Positions 8,159 to 16,376 of a stretch of 64,000 nt of DNA are shown here, in pieces. This DNA comes from Streptomyces sp. YS415 (GTDB lineage: Bacteria; Actinomycetota; Actinomycetes; Streptomycetales; Streptomycetaceae). The translations under genes and the position numbers were made by a program. Location of the stretch: the NCBI RefSeq assembly GCF_023544665.1, contig NZ_JAMJFL010000026.1, forward strand, positions 54,844 through 118,843. The letters run 5' to 3'. Position 1 is the stretch's first letter, and each line of letters opens with the position of its first letter. The notes under the pieces were generated by a model. It saw nothing but the letters and a program-made list of their open reading frames with translations, had not been told where the DNA came from and did no database searches.

Positions 8159-9235
8159 TCACCTCTTTCCGAGTCGGCCCACGGCGGGGCGCAGCGGGAC
8201 GTCGAGGGCGTCGTAGAGGCCCGGTTCGGCCTCTACGAGCCAGTCGATGGCGTTCACCAGGCGGCCGGCCGCCGTGGCGTTGCCGCCTGCGGCCCTGTTG
8301 TCGCCCTCGTCCGTGGCCTCGACCGTGACCTCGATGCGGGGGCGGCCCTCGATGATCACGCGGTGTGCGCCCGCGCCGCCGCCGGGCGGCACCGGCCAGT
8401 CCGGGGCGCAGTCGGCGTGGATACGGGTGACATGCTCGACGACGAGCCGGGGCTCGCCCGCCACCATGCCGCGCACCTCGAGACGCACCGCCCCCTGGGT
8501 ACCGGCCGCGAACTCCCCCATCGTGTCGGTGCGGACGGACGTGTCGAGCGGCCGGCGCTCCACGTACTCCTCGATGCCGTCCAGTTCGGCGCCCAGAGCG
8601 CGGGCCATCATCCGCAGCTGGCCGCCCCAGATCATCGTCGGAATGCCCTCGGCGAGCATCAGCGGCTGGTGGTCCAGCGGGTGCCCCATGCCGATCAGCT
8701 GGCGGACCGCTTCCTCCTGGTCGTACGTGGAGTAGTCGAAGACCTCCTGGCAGCGGACCGCGTCGATGTCCGAACCCAGTCCGCTGACCAGCAGCGGGAG
8801 TACGTCGTTGGCCCACCCGGGATCCACCCCGGAGACGAACAGGGAGCCGCCCCCGGCCCTGGCGGCGTCGAGGAGGCCGCCGCGGATCTCCTCGGGTGCG
8901 TTGGTGCAGTCGTACATGCCGTACAGGGACGGTGTGACGACGACGGCGCCGGCGCGCAGGGCCCGGCCGATGTCCTCGATCGCGCCGTCCGGGCGTACGT
9001 CGCCCGAGGCGGCGTACACGACCGCGCGTGGGCCTGCGGAGAGGACGCCGTCCACGTCGTCCGTCGCCGTCACGCCGAGGTTCCGGCCGAGGCCGCCGAG
9101 TTCGCCCGCGTCCTTGCCGACCTTGGCGGCAGTGGAGACCAGTACGGCCACCAGGCGGAGCATCGGATGTGCCGCGACGGCCCGTACGGCCGCGCGCCCG
9201 ACGTTGCCTGTGCCCCAGACCACCGTGGGAATCAT
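8159..9235 (-). CDS. NAD(P)-dependent dehydrogenase, dihydrodipicolinate-reductase-like
   Basis: 358 residues. An N-terminal Rossmann fold is seen in IPTVVWGTGNVGRAAVRAV, followed by a DapB/2,4-diaminopentanoate dehydrogenase-like C-terminal domain (PGWANDVLP, GMYDCTNAPEE). Such actinobacterial proteins are generic imine/amine or short-chain reductases of unknown substrate. The ATG at 9235 has no Shine-Dalgarno site; the message is probably leaderless. It is first in a two-gene unit with the AhpD-like gene. Confidence 0.85.
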   Translation of the reverse strand: MIPTVVWGTGNVGRAAVRAVAAHPMLRLVAVLVSTAAKVGKDAGELGGLGRNLGVTATDDVDGVLSAGPRAVVYAASGDVRPDGAIEDIGRALRAGAVVVTPSLYGMYDCTNAPEEIRGGLLDAARAGGGSLFVSGVDPGWANDVLPLLVSGLGSDIDAVRCQEVFDYSTYDQEEAVRQLIGMGHPLDHQPLMLAEGIPTMIWGGQLRMMARALGAELDGIEEYVERRPLDTSVRTDTMGEFAAGTQGAVRLEVRGMVAGEPRLVVEHVTRIHADCAPDWPVPPGGGAGAHRVIIEGRPRIEVTVEATDEGDNRAAGGNATAAGRLVNAIDWLVEAEPGLYDALDVPLRPAVGRLGKR

Positions 9236-9320
9236 GGGCGGAGGGTAACGACGCACCCCGGAACTTCCCATAGCCGTGCACGAGGAATCGGGGGCCGGGG
9301 CAACAGGCGGCCGGGCTTGG

Positions 9321-10520
9321 CTAGTTCAGGGGTGCGGGACGGTCGTAGATGTTCTTCGGGGTCACGATCTCCGTGATCGCCCGGGCGACGAGGGAGGAGG
9401 GTTCCTGGCCCTCGTGGAGGACGTCCGTGTTCATGATGAGGACCAGCGTGGCCTTCTTCGACGGCAGGTAGACCGTCACGGTCTCGTAGCCGGGCAGGGA
9501 GCCGTTGTGGCCGATCCAGCCGCCGGAGTTGACGATGCCCAGGCCGTAGCTGGTGCCGGGGTGGCCGGTCGGGAGCGTCTTGAGGCGCTGCTTCTGGGTC
9601 TCCGGGCTGAGGAGCTTGCCGGTGGCGAGGATGGGGGCCCAGCGGCGCAGGTCCTGGAGGTCGGAGATCATCGCGCCCGCCGCCCAGGCCCAGCTGGGGT
9701 TCCAGTCGGTGGCGTCCTCGACCTCACCGCTCAGGGTCTGGTTGGTGTACCCGTGGGCGTGCGGCTCGGGGAACTCCGCGCCGTGCGGGAACAGGGTGCG
9801 GTGCATGCCCGCGGGCCGCAGCACGCGCCGGTGGATGACGTCGGCGAGGTGACGTCCGGTGACCTTCTCGATCACCAGGCCGAGCAGCACGATGTTGGTG
9901 TTGGAGTACTCGAACGTCGTGTTCGGCGGGGCGTTGTTCGGGTGCTTGAAGGCGTACGAGAGCAGCTCGCGCGGGGTGTAGGGGCGCCTCGGGTCGCTCA
10001 GCAGCGCCTGCACGAAGTCGTCGTCCTCGGTGTAGGAGAACAGGCCGCTGCGCATCTCGGCGAGGTGGCGGAGGGTGATGCGGCGGCCGTCGGGGACGCC
10101 GCGGATGTACTTCGCGATCGGGTCGTCCAGGCGGACCCGGCCGTCGTCGACGAGCTGGAGCAGCGCGGTGACCGTGAAGGTCTTGGTCTCGCTGCCGATC
10201 CGCGCGTGCAGGTCGGGCCGCATCGGCGCCCCGGTGACCTTGTCGGCGACGCCGGTCGAGCGGACGTAGCTGCCCTTGCCCGGCATCCACAGGCCGACGG
10301 TCAGCCCGGGGATGCCGGCCTCCCGGCGCACCCCGGCGATGGCCTTGTCCAGGCGGGCGGTGAGTTTGTGACCGAGGCCGCCCGGCGGGCAGTGGGCCTT
10401 GACTTGGTGGACGGCGGCCGGGGCCGGCTGGGCCGTGGCGGGGGCGGCCGCGAGGGGGCTCAGCAGCGAGGCCGCGAGCAGTGCCACGGCGAGCAGTCGG
10501 CGGGGTGGGGTACGTCTCAT
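9321..10520 (-). CDS. secreted serine hydrolase, DD-carboxypeptidase/beta-lactamase family
   Basis: 399 residues with a Sec signal (MRRTPPRRLLAVALLAASLL and an AxA site at TAQ/PAP). The three active-site motifs of the class C beta-lactamase/R61 DD-peptidase fold are present in order: SETK (SxxK) around residue 110, YSN in FEYSNTN, and HNG in IGHNGSLPG. R61-type enzymes cut or bind the D-Ala-D-Ala end of peptidoglycan; others of the family are esterases, so the substrate is open. I chose the ATG at 10520 with GGAAGAGG upstream. The gene is monocistronic and follows the broken ABC-F gene on the same strand. Confidence 0.9.
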   Translation of the reverse strand: MRRTPPRRLLAVALLAASLLSPLAAAPATAQPAPAAVHQVKAHCPPGGLGHKLTARLDKAIAGVRREAGIPGLTVGLWMPGKGSYVRSTGVADKVTGAPMRPDLHARIGSETKTFTVTALLQLVDDGRVRLDDPIAKYIRGVPDGRRITLRHLAEMRSGLFSYTEDDDFVQALLSDPRRPYTPRELLSYAFKHPNNAPPNTTFEYSNTNIVLLGLVIEKVTGRHLADVIHRRVLRPAGMHRTLFPHGAEFPEPHAHGYTNQTLSGEVEDATDWNPSWAWAAGAMISDLQDLRRWAPILATGKLLSPETQKQRLKTLPTGHPGTSYGLGIVNSGGWIGHNGSLPGYETVTVYLPSKKATLVLIMNTDVLHEGQEPSSLVARAITEIVTPKNIYDRPAPLN

Positions 10521-10726
10521 GGGATGGCGCCTCTTCCAGATCAGGGGCCGGGTCATGGGCTCGGAGGGCAGCATGTTCATGCCCGCCCCGCTTTCGAGGC
10601 GCCCGCGGGGCGGCGTGCCGATGAGTCCACTCGTTCGGACGTTCGGAGCCGTGCCGGTTCTCGCCGCCGGGCCCGGTCCTGTGCGGCGCCTCCCGCCCCG
10701 TCCTGTGCGGCGCCGCCCCCCTGACG

Positions 10727-12336
10727 TCAGACCGGGCTCAGCTCCAGGACGGGGCCCGGCAGTGCCGCGCGCAGGCGTCGGTCGTGCGTCACGGTGATCA
10801 CTGTTCCCGCGTAGTCGGCCAGGGCCCCTTGCAGGTCCTCCACCAGGGCCGGTGCCAGGTGGTTCGTCGGCTCGTCCAGGAGGAGCGCGTCGTGCGGCTC
10901 GGTGAGGAGGCGGGCCAGTTCCAGGCGGCGGCGCTGTCCCGTGGAGAGGTCCCGGACCCGCCGGTCTAGGTCGGGCTCGCGGAAGAGGCCCAGCGAGAGC
11001 AGCTCCCCCGCCCGGTCCTCCCCGAAGGCCGCCAGCAGGGAGAGGCCGTCCTCGCCCGGCGTCGGCGCTGCCACCTGGCGCAGGAAACCGACCCGCGCGG
11101 GTCGCCGTACCGTCGCGCCGGGCTCCGGGGTCAGCTCACCGGCGAGGATCCGCAACAGGGTGGTCTTCCCGGCGCCGTTGGGGCCGGTGACCAGCAGGCG
11201 TCCGCCCGCGGACACGTGCAGGGAGTCCAGCAGCAGGCGCCCGGGCACCCGCACATCGGCCACCTCCACCGCCTGCTGCGCCGCACCCTCGATCCGCGCC
11301 GCGAACCGCAGCGGTTCCGGCGGTGCGGGCACCGGGTTCTCCGTCAGCCGCTGCACCCGTTCCCGCGCGTTGCGGATCCGGCTCATCGCCCCGTGCGCCC
11401 GGGAGCGGGCCCGGAAGGCGCCCGCCCCGCTGAACGCCCTCGGCGTCTTGCGCGGGATCGCGTCCAGGCGCCCGATGTGGGAGTCGCGAGCCGGGCCTGG
11501 CGAGCCACCTCCGTCCGCCATTCCGCGTGCTCCCGTTCCTGCCGGGCGCGTTCGGCGGCCTTGGCGGTGAGGTATCCCTCGTAGCCGTCGCCGTAGCAGC
11601 GGACGGATCCGCCGTCCACCTCCAGGACGGTGTCCGTCACGCGGTCCAGGAAGGTGCGGTCGTGGGTGACGGCGACGAGTGTGCCCCGGTGGGCGCGCAG
11701 CCGCTCCTCCAGCCAGGCCACCGCCTCGTCGTCCAGGTCGTTGGTGGGTTCGTCGAGCAGGAGCAGTTCCGGCGAGGAGGCCAGCGTCGCCGCCAGGGCC
11801 AGCCGTGAGCGCCGGCCGCCGGAGAGGGTGCCGAGCCTGCGGGAGCGGTCCAGGGTCGTCGTCTCGCCCAGGTGGCGCAGGGTCACGTCGACCCGGCGGT
11901 CGGCGTCGTAGCCGCCGCGTGCCTCGAACTCCGCCTCCAGCGCGGCGTAGCGCTCGTACGCCGAGGAGTCGGCGAGGACGGCGCCGGCCGCCCGCAGCCG
12001 GCGCTCCAGGGTGCGCAGTTCGGACAGCGCCAGGTCGACGGCGTCACCGACGCGGGCCGTGTCGGGCAGGTCCACGGTCTGCGCCAGGTGCCCGATCCCG
12101 CCGGGCGCCACGACGGTGAGGTCGCCGTTGTCGGGCGGTACGGCGCCCGCGAGCAGCCGCAGGAGCGTGGACTTGCCGGAGCCGTTGTCCCCGACGACCC
12201 CGGCCCGCTCACCGGGGCGGACGGTGAACGACACGTGGTCGAGCACCAGGCGGGTGCCGTAGCGCTTGCTGACGTCGGTGACGGTGAGCTGGGGGACGAC
12301 GGCGGCGGGGGAGGGTGCTTCGGGAGCATGGAACAA
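10727..12336 (-). pseudogene. ABC-F type ATPase (antibiotic-resistance/ribosome class), frameshifted
   Basis: Two overlapping frames together encode one ABC-F protein of about 536 residues. The first piece (TTG start at 12336, AGAGGA upstream) carries Walker A GDNGSGKST, signature LSGGRR and Walker B LLLLDEPTND. The second carries Walker A GPNGAGKTT, signature LSTGQRR and LLLDEPTNHL. The frame switches near 11485, where gcgact stands for an expected gcggact (one G missing). Total length 1610 is one short of a multiple of three. The linker DSHIGRLDAIPRKTPR resumes immediately in the second frame. ABC-F proteins without membrane domains protect ribosomes or tune translation. It is either truly broken or a sequence error. 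Confidence 0.88.
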
Positions 12337-12360
12337 GTGGGTCCTCTTTCGGCGAGAAGG

Positions 12361-12382
12361 CTAGACGAGACGTCTCGTCTAG
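12361..12382. promoter_or_regulatory. perfect 22-bp palindrome, likely operator of the ABC-F gene
   Basis: Both 11-base arms (ctagacgagac / gtctcgtctag) match perfectly with no spacer. It lies 24 bases upstream of the TTG start, between promoter and ribosome site. This is the size and symmetry of a TetR-family operator. No TetR gene is adjacent, so the regulator would act in trans. Confidence 0.75.
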
Positions 12383-12419
12383 TAACAACTCCCGCACCAT
12401 ACCCCCTCCACCGCCCGGC

Positions 12420-12443
12420 AGGCAAGACGCCCCGTCTCGCCTA
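12420..12443. promoter_or_regulatory. degenerate second copy of the ABC-F operator
   Basis: The imperfect dyad aggcaagacg...cgtctcgcct keeps the agacg/cgtct cores of the palindrome 38-60 bases away. Two sites in tandem would allow cooperative repressor binding. This is based on pattern likeness only. Confidence 0.45.
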
Positions 12444-12482
12444 GCCCGCCCGCGCGATCGGCTTGCGCGATCGGCCGCATCG

Positions 12483-12496
12483 CCGAAATCTTTCGG
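12483..12496. promoter_or_regulatory. CCGAAA-TC-TTTCGG inverted repeat upstream of xylanase
   Basis: A perfect 14-base dyad 174 bases before xlnB. GAAA/TTTC inverted repeats are described as regulator-binding sites upstream of Streptomyces xylan-utilisation genes, so this is a candidate repressor site. Confidence 0.5.
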
Positions 12497-12597
12497 GATT
12501 GATGACGGATTTCCCATTTCAAAGATCACCGCAAAAAAGTGCGGCGTCATCGGAAGCGCAACTGACGTGGGATTACAGCGTAATTACGCTTTCGAAT

Positions 12598-12619
12598 GTT
12601 TCGTAACAGCAAACGAAAC
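12598..12619. promoter_or_regulatory. GTTTCGT-N8-ACGAAAC inverted repeat at the xylanase promoter
   Basis: Perfect 7-base arms, ending two bases before the TTGACA -35 box. The GTTTCG/CGAAAC cores match the other upstream dyad. The position suits a repressor or activator of the xylanase-esterase operon. Confidence 0.55.
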
Positions 12620-12621
12620 TA

Positions 12622-12650
12622 TTGACACTTGACGTGCCCCGGCCAACACT
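12622..12650 (+). promoter_or_regulatory. xylanase promoter, probably giving a leaderless message
   Basis: TTGACA (12622-12627), a 17-base spacer, then AACACT (12645-12650). The expected start of transcription, about seven bases on, coincides with the ATG at 12657. The gene has no Shine-Dalgarno site, which agrees. The rest of 12337-12656 is A/T-rich for this genome and otherwise holds only the dyads listed. Confidence 0.55.
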
Positions 12651-12656
12651 CCGCGC

Positions 12657-13619
12657 ATGGAGAACTCACTCGCACGGCTCCGGCTGCTCATCAGCAGCGC
12701 CTGTGCCGTCCTGCTTCTCGCCATCGGCTCGGTGACCGCCCACGCGGACACCGTCGTCACCACGAACCAGACCGGTACCAACAACGGCTACTACTACTCG
12801 TTCTGGACCGACGCCCAGGGCACGGTCTCCATGAACCTCGGCTCCGGCGGCAACTACAGCACCAGCTGGCGCAACACCGGCAACTTCGTCGCCGGCAAGG
12901 GCTGGGCCAACGGCGCGCGCCGGACCGTGAACTACTCCGGCACCTTCAACCCGTCCGGCAACGCCTACCTGACGCTCTACGGATGGACCGCGAATCCGCT
13001 CGTGGAGTACTACATCGTCGACAACTGGGGCACCTACCGCCCGACCGGCACCTTCAAGGGCACGGTCACCACCGACGGCGGCACGTACGACATCTACAAG
13101 ACCACCCGGTACAACGCCCCCTCCGTCGAGGGCACCAAGACCTTCGACCAGTACTGGAGCGTCCGGCAGTCGAAGCGGACGGGCGGCGCCATCACGACCG
13201 GCAACCACTTCGACGCGTGGGCCCGCGCCGGAATGCCGCTCGGCAGCTTCAACTACTACATGATCATGGCGACCGAGGGCTACCAGAGCAGCGGCAGCTC
13301 CAACATCACCGTGGGCGGCACCGATTCGGGCGGCGGGGGCGGGGGCGGCGGCACCGGCTGCTCGGCCACCCTCTCCGCCGGCCAGCAGTGGAGCGACCGC
13401 TACAACCTCAACGTCTCGGTCACCGGATCCAGCAACTGGACCGTCACCATGAACGTCCCCTCCCCGGCGAAGGTCCTCTCCACCTGGAACGTCAGCACGA
13501 GTTACCCCAGTTCGCAGGTGCTGACCGCCAAGCCCAACGGCAGTGGCAACAACTGGGGCGCCACCATCCAGCACAACGGCAACCACACCTGGCCCACCGT
13601 CTCCTGCACGGCGAGCTGA
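12657..13619 (+). CDS. xlnB: secreted endo-1,4-beta-xylanase, GH11 with CBM2
   Basis: 320 residues. Hydrolyses beta-1,4-xylan outside the cell. A signal peptide (cut after HA, before DTVVTTNQTGTNNGYYYSFW) is followed by a GH11 jelly-roll to about residue 222. The catalytic nucleophile Glu is in NPLVEYYIVDNWGTY and the acid/base Glu in MATEGYQSSG. A Gly linker then leads to a CBM2 (Cys...Cys, ends TWPTVSCTAS). It closely resembles S. lividans XlnB in domain order and sequence. It is followed after 19 bases by the acetylxylan esterase, forming one operon. The start follows from an apparently leaderless promoter. Confidence 0.96.
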   Translation: MENSLARLRLLISSACAVLLLAIGSVTAHADTVVTTNQTGTNNGYYYSFWTDAQGTVSMNLGSGGNYSTSWRNTGNFVAGKGWANGARRTVNYSGTFNPSGNAYLTLYGWTANPLVEYYIVDNWGTYRPTGTFKGTVTTDGGTYDIYKTTRYNAPSVEGTKTFDQYWSVRQSKRTGGAITTGNHFDAWARAGMPLGSFNYYMIMATEGYQSSGSSNITVGGTDSGGGGGGGGTGCSATLSAGQQWSDRYNLNVSVTGSSNWTVTMNVPSPAKVLSTWNVSTSYPSSQVLTAKPNGSGNNWGATIQHNGNHTWPTVSCTAS

Positions 13620-13638
13620 CCGCGAAGGAGGCCCGATC

Positions 13639-14601
13639 ATGCGTCCCTTGTTCGCGAAACTGGCGGTGGCCGCACTCGCCGTGGCAAGCACGGTCACCGT
13701 CCATACCGCCAACTCCGCCCCGGCACAGGCCGCGACCTGCAACGGCTATGTCGCCCTCACCTTCGACGACGGCCCCTCCGGCAGCACCCCGGCCCTGCTG
13801 AACGCACTCACGCAGAACGGCCTGCGGGCCACGATGTTCAACCAGGGCCAGTACGCCGCCGCCAACCCCGCTCAGGTCCGCGCCCAGGTGAACGCGGGCA
13901 TGTGGGTGGCCAACCACAGCTACACGCACCCGCATCTGACCCAGCTCAGCCAGGCGCAGATCGACTCCGAGCTCTCCCGCACCCAGCAGGCCATCGCCAA
14001 CGCGGGCGGCGGTACGCCGGTGCTGTTCCGTCCGCCGTACGGGGAGACCAACGCGACCGTGAAGACCGTGGCCGCCAAGTACGGTCTGACCGAGGTCATC
14101 TGGGACGTCGACTCCCAGGACTGGAACGGCGCCGGTACCGACGCGATCGTGGCGGCCGCGGGACGGCTCACCAACGGCCAGGTCATGCTGATGCACGACT
14201 GGTCCGCCAACACCCTGGCGGCGATCCCGCGCATCGCGCAGGGACTGACGGCACGCGGCCTGTGCGCCGGGATGATCTCCCCGGCGACCGGCCGCGCGGT
14301 GGCCCCCACGGGCGGCGGGGGCGGAGGCGGCGGCAGTAGCTGTACGGCAACGCTCTCCGCCGGCCAGCAGTGGAGCGACCGCTACAACCTCAACGTCTCG
14401 GTCACCGGGTCCGGCAACTGGACCGTCACGATGAATGTGCCCGCGCCCGCGAGGGTCCTCTCCACCTGGAACGTCAGTGCCGGTTACCCCAGTTCACAAG
14501 TGCTGACCGCCAAGCCCAACGGCAGCGGCAACAACTGGGGCGTCACCATCCAGCACAACGGCAACCGCACCTGGCCCACGGTCAGCTGCACCGCGGGCTG
14601 A
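13639..14601 (+). CDS. axeA: secreted acetylxylan esterase (CE4/NodB) with CBM2
   Basis: 320 residues. Removes acetyl groups from xylan and helps the xylanase encoded just upstream. After the signal peptide (ending AQA/ATC), the polysaccharide deacetylase domain shows TFDDGPSG (catalytic Asp and metal Asp), HSYTHP (two metal His), RPPYGET, DVDSQDW and LMHDW. A Gly-rich linker and a CBM2 almost identical to that of the xylanase complete it. GAAGGAGG precedes the ATG at 13639. It matches the S. lividans AxeA layout. Confidence 0.95.
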   Translation: MRPLFAKLAVAALAVASTVTVHTANSAPAQAATCNGYVALTFDDGPSGSTPALLNALTQNGLRATMFNQGQYAAANPAQVRAQVNAGMWVANHSYTHPHLTQLSQAQIDSELSRTQQAIANAGGGTPVLFRPPYGETNATVKTVAAKYGLTEVIWDVDSQDWNGAGTDAIVAAAGRLTNGQVMLMHDWSANTLAAIPRIAQGLTARGLCAGMISPATGRAVAPTGGGGGGGGSSCTATLSAGQQWSDRYNLNVSVTGSGNWTVTMNVPAPARVLSTWNVSAGYPSSQVLTAKPNGSGNNWGVTIQHNGNRTWPTVSCTAG

Positions 14602-14608
14602 CCCGGGA

Positions 14609-14648
14609 GCGTGGGCCCCGCCACTGTGTCACCAGGTGGGGCCCACGC
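14609..14648. terminator. bidirectional terminator between axeA and LysR gene
   Basis: An 11-bp perfect stem (gcgtgggcccc at 14609-14619, ggggcccacgc at 14638-14648). It overlaps the last codons of the LysR gene on the minus strand. The same GCGTGGGCCCC stem recurs at 45223-45258. Confidence 0.82.
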
Positions 14649-15546
14649 GCAGCAAGGCGTCGCGCACCAGGGCGACATGGGGGTTGTCGGCCGGTCCCGG
14701 GCGCTGGACCACGTACGCCGTGTTGATCGGTGCGTCCTCGGGGTCGTGCAGGAGGGTGAGGGCGCCCGCAGCGAGTTCCTGCTCGCACAGGTAGCGGGGC
14801 AGGACCGAGAAGCCCGCGCCCGCGGTGACCGCCGTCAGGACGCCGCGCAGGTCCGGCATGGTGACGGCGGCGCGGCAGTTCAGGCGCCGGCCGAAGACAT
14901 GGCGCCAGTAGCGGCGGAGGATGGGGAGGTCCTCGGCGTACGCGATCAGCGGGACCGTGTGCAGGACGCCGGGGTCCTCGGCCGCCACCCGGCCGCCGAT
15001 GCGGTCCGCCCACACCGGCGCGGCGACCAGCACGAACTCCTCGTCGGCCAGCGGGGTGGCGAGCAGCGCACGGCCGCGCGGGCGGGTGGTGGCCAGGACC
15101 AGGTCGTGGCGGCCCGCGCGCACCTCGTCGAGCAGGGGATCCGTCAGGCCGGGCGTCACCCGCAGCCGCACGCCCTCCGCCACCAGCGGGGCCAGCGCGG
15201 GCAGGACACGCAGGCAGAGGAGCTCGGCCGGGCCCGCGAGGTGGACCGGCGCGGGCGGGCCCGACTCCGCAGGGCCCTGGCCGGTGGCCGCCAGCAGCGC
15301 GTCGAGCGGGCCCGCGATCCGCGCCGCCAGGTCATGGGCGTACGGCGTGGGCGTGACGCCCCTGGGCAGGCGGGCGAAGAGCTCGCGGCCCGACTGCCGC
15401 TCCAGGGCCTTCACCTGCGTGGTCACCGTGGGCTGGGAGATGCCCAGCAGCTGCGCGGCGGCGGTGAAGGAGCCGGAGCGGTAGACGGCGAGGAACGTCC
15501 GGACCAGGTTGAGGTCCTGGATGCCCGTTCCCGGGGACGCGCTCAG
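14629..15546 (-). CDS. LysR-family transcriptional regulator
   Basis: 305 residues. The N-terminal winged helix-turn-helix is clear (DLNLVRTFLAVYRSGSFTAA, then GISQPTVTTQVKALE). The rest is a periplasmic-binding-like effector domain. No ATG, GTG or TTG is in frame near the HTH. A CTG at 15546 overlaps the upstream stop codon as CTGA, so I take CTG as a coupled start. It is the second gene of the DJ-1 operon, unlike most LysR genes which stand divergent. The likely operator lies upstream of DJ-1 (16317-16339), so it probably controls its own operon. The effector is unknown. Confidence 0.87.
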   Translation of the reverse strand: MSASPGTGIQDLNLVRTFLAVYRSGSFTAAAQLLGISQPTVTTQVKALERQSGRELFARLPRGVTPTPYAHDLAARIAGPLDALLAATGQGPAESGPPAPVHLAGPAELLCLRVLPALAPLVAEGVRLRVTPGLTDPLLDEVRAGRHDLVLATTRPRGRALLATPLADEEFVLVAAPVWADRIGGRVAAEDPGVLHTVPLIAYAEDLPILRRYWRHVFGRRLNCRAAVTMPDLRGVLTAVTAGAGFSVLPRYLCEQELAAGALTLLHDPEDAPINTAYVVQRPGPADNPHVALVRDALLRVGPTW

Positions 15547-16238
15547 CTCAGCTTCTTCAGCAGCTCGGCCGCGAGCGGGGCCGAGGAGGCCGGGTTCTGT
15601 CCGGTGACCACGTTGCGGTCGACGACGACGTGCGGCGCCCAGGGCTCGCCCGCCTCCACGTGCACGCCCGCCTCCACGAGCCGCGACTGCAGCAGCCACT
15701 TCGCCTTGCCGGCGAGCCCGGCCTGGGTCTCCTCGGCGTCGGTGAAGGCGGCGATCCGGTAGCCGGCGAAGGCGTTGGTGCCGTCCTCGCGGGTGGCGGC
15801 GAGCAGTGCGGCCGGGCCGTGGCAGACCACGCCGAGGGGCTTGCCGGAGTCCAGGGCGTCGACGAGGAGCCGGCCGGAGACGGCGTCGACCGCCAGGTCC
15901 TCCATGGGGCCGTGGCCGCCGGGGTAGAAGACGGCGTCGTAGTCGTCGAGGTCGACGTCCGCCAGGCTGACCGGGTTCTTCAGCTCGGTCATCGCGTCGA
16001 GGGCCCGGGCGGTCTCGTCCGCGGCCTCCTGGCCGCCGTTGACCTCCGGGGCGAGGCTGCCCCGGTCGACGGTGGGCACGACTCCGCCGGGCGTGGCCAC
16101 GACGATCTCATGGCCCTCGGCCTTGAACCGCTGGTAGGGGGCGACGGCCTCCTCGGCCCAGAAGCCGGTGGAGTGGCGGGTGCCGTCGGCGAGCGTCCAG
16201 TGATCGACGCCGGTCAGCACGAACAGGATCTTCGACAT
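15543..16238 (-). CDS. DJ-1/PfpI-type protein (Hsp31-like)
   Basis: 231 residues of the DJ-1/PfpI superfamily. The nucleophile elbow VVCHGPAALL carries the Cys, with the acidic residue in VFYPGGHGPMED, the layout of Hsp31/glyoxalase III-like members. Such proteins act on methylglyoxal or as chaperones/peptidases; which applies here is not shown. The ATG at 16238 follows GGAGACC. It is first in the operon with the LysR gene (stop/start overlap), so its expression is probably induced by the signal that regulator senses. Confidence 0.88.
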   Translation of the reverse strand: MSKILFVLTGVDHWTLADGTRHSTGFWAEEAVAPYQRFKAEGHEIVVATPGGVVPTVDRGSLAPEVNGGQEAADETARALDAMTELKNPVSLADVDLDDYDAVFYPGGHGPMEDLAVDAVSGRLLVDALDSGKPLGVVCHGPAALLAATREDGTNAFAGYRIAAFTDAEETQAGLAGKAKWLLQSRLVEAGVHVEAGEPWAPHVVVDRNVVTGQNPASSAPLAAELLKKLS

Positions 16239-16316
16239 GGTGCGGTCTCCAGAGGTTCGGTGGAGTTCGGTGGGATCTCGAACGTAAGCCCGTCGACCCA
16301 TAGGTTTCCAATGAGG

Positions 16317-16339
16317 ATTCCGATCCCTGGTATCGGAAT
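16317..16339. promoter_or_regulatory. LysR-type operator upstream of the DJ-1/LysR operon
   Basis: ATTCCGAT-N7-ATCGGAAT, perfect 8-base arms. It contains the T-N11-A dyad typical of LysR sites and lies 79-101 bases before the DJ-1 start. CCAAT-like repeats flank it on both sides. Confidence 0.65.
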
Positions 16340-16376
16340 GCCAATGGTTCCGGGGAATACGCCGCCGCCCGCGCTG

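Noticed and set aside
9276..10724. 482-codon plus-strand frame
   Set aside because: Antisense to the DD-peptidase-like gene, with no recognisable motif.
12449..12475. gcgcgatcgg direct repeat near 12452 and 12466
   Set aside because: Only two short copies; probably chance in GC-rich DNA.
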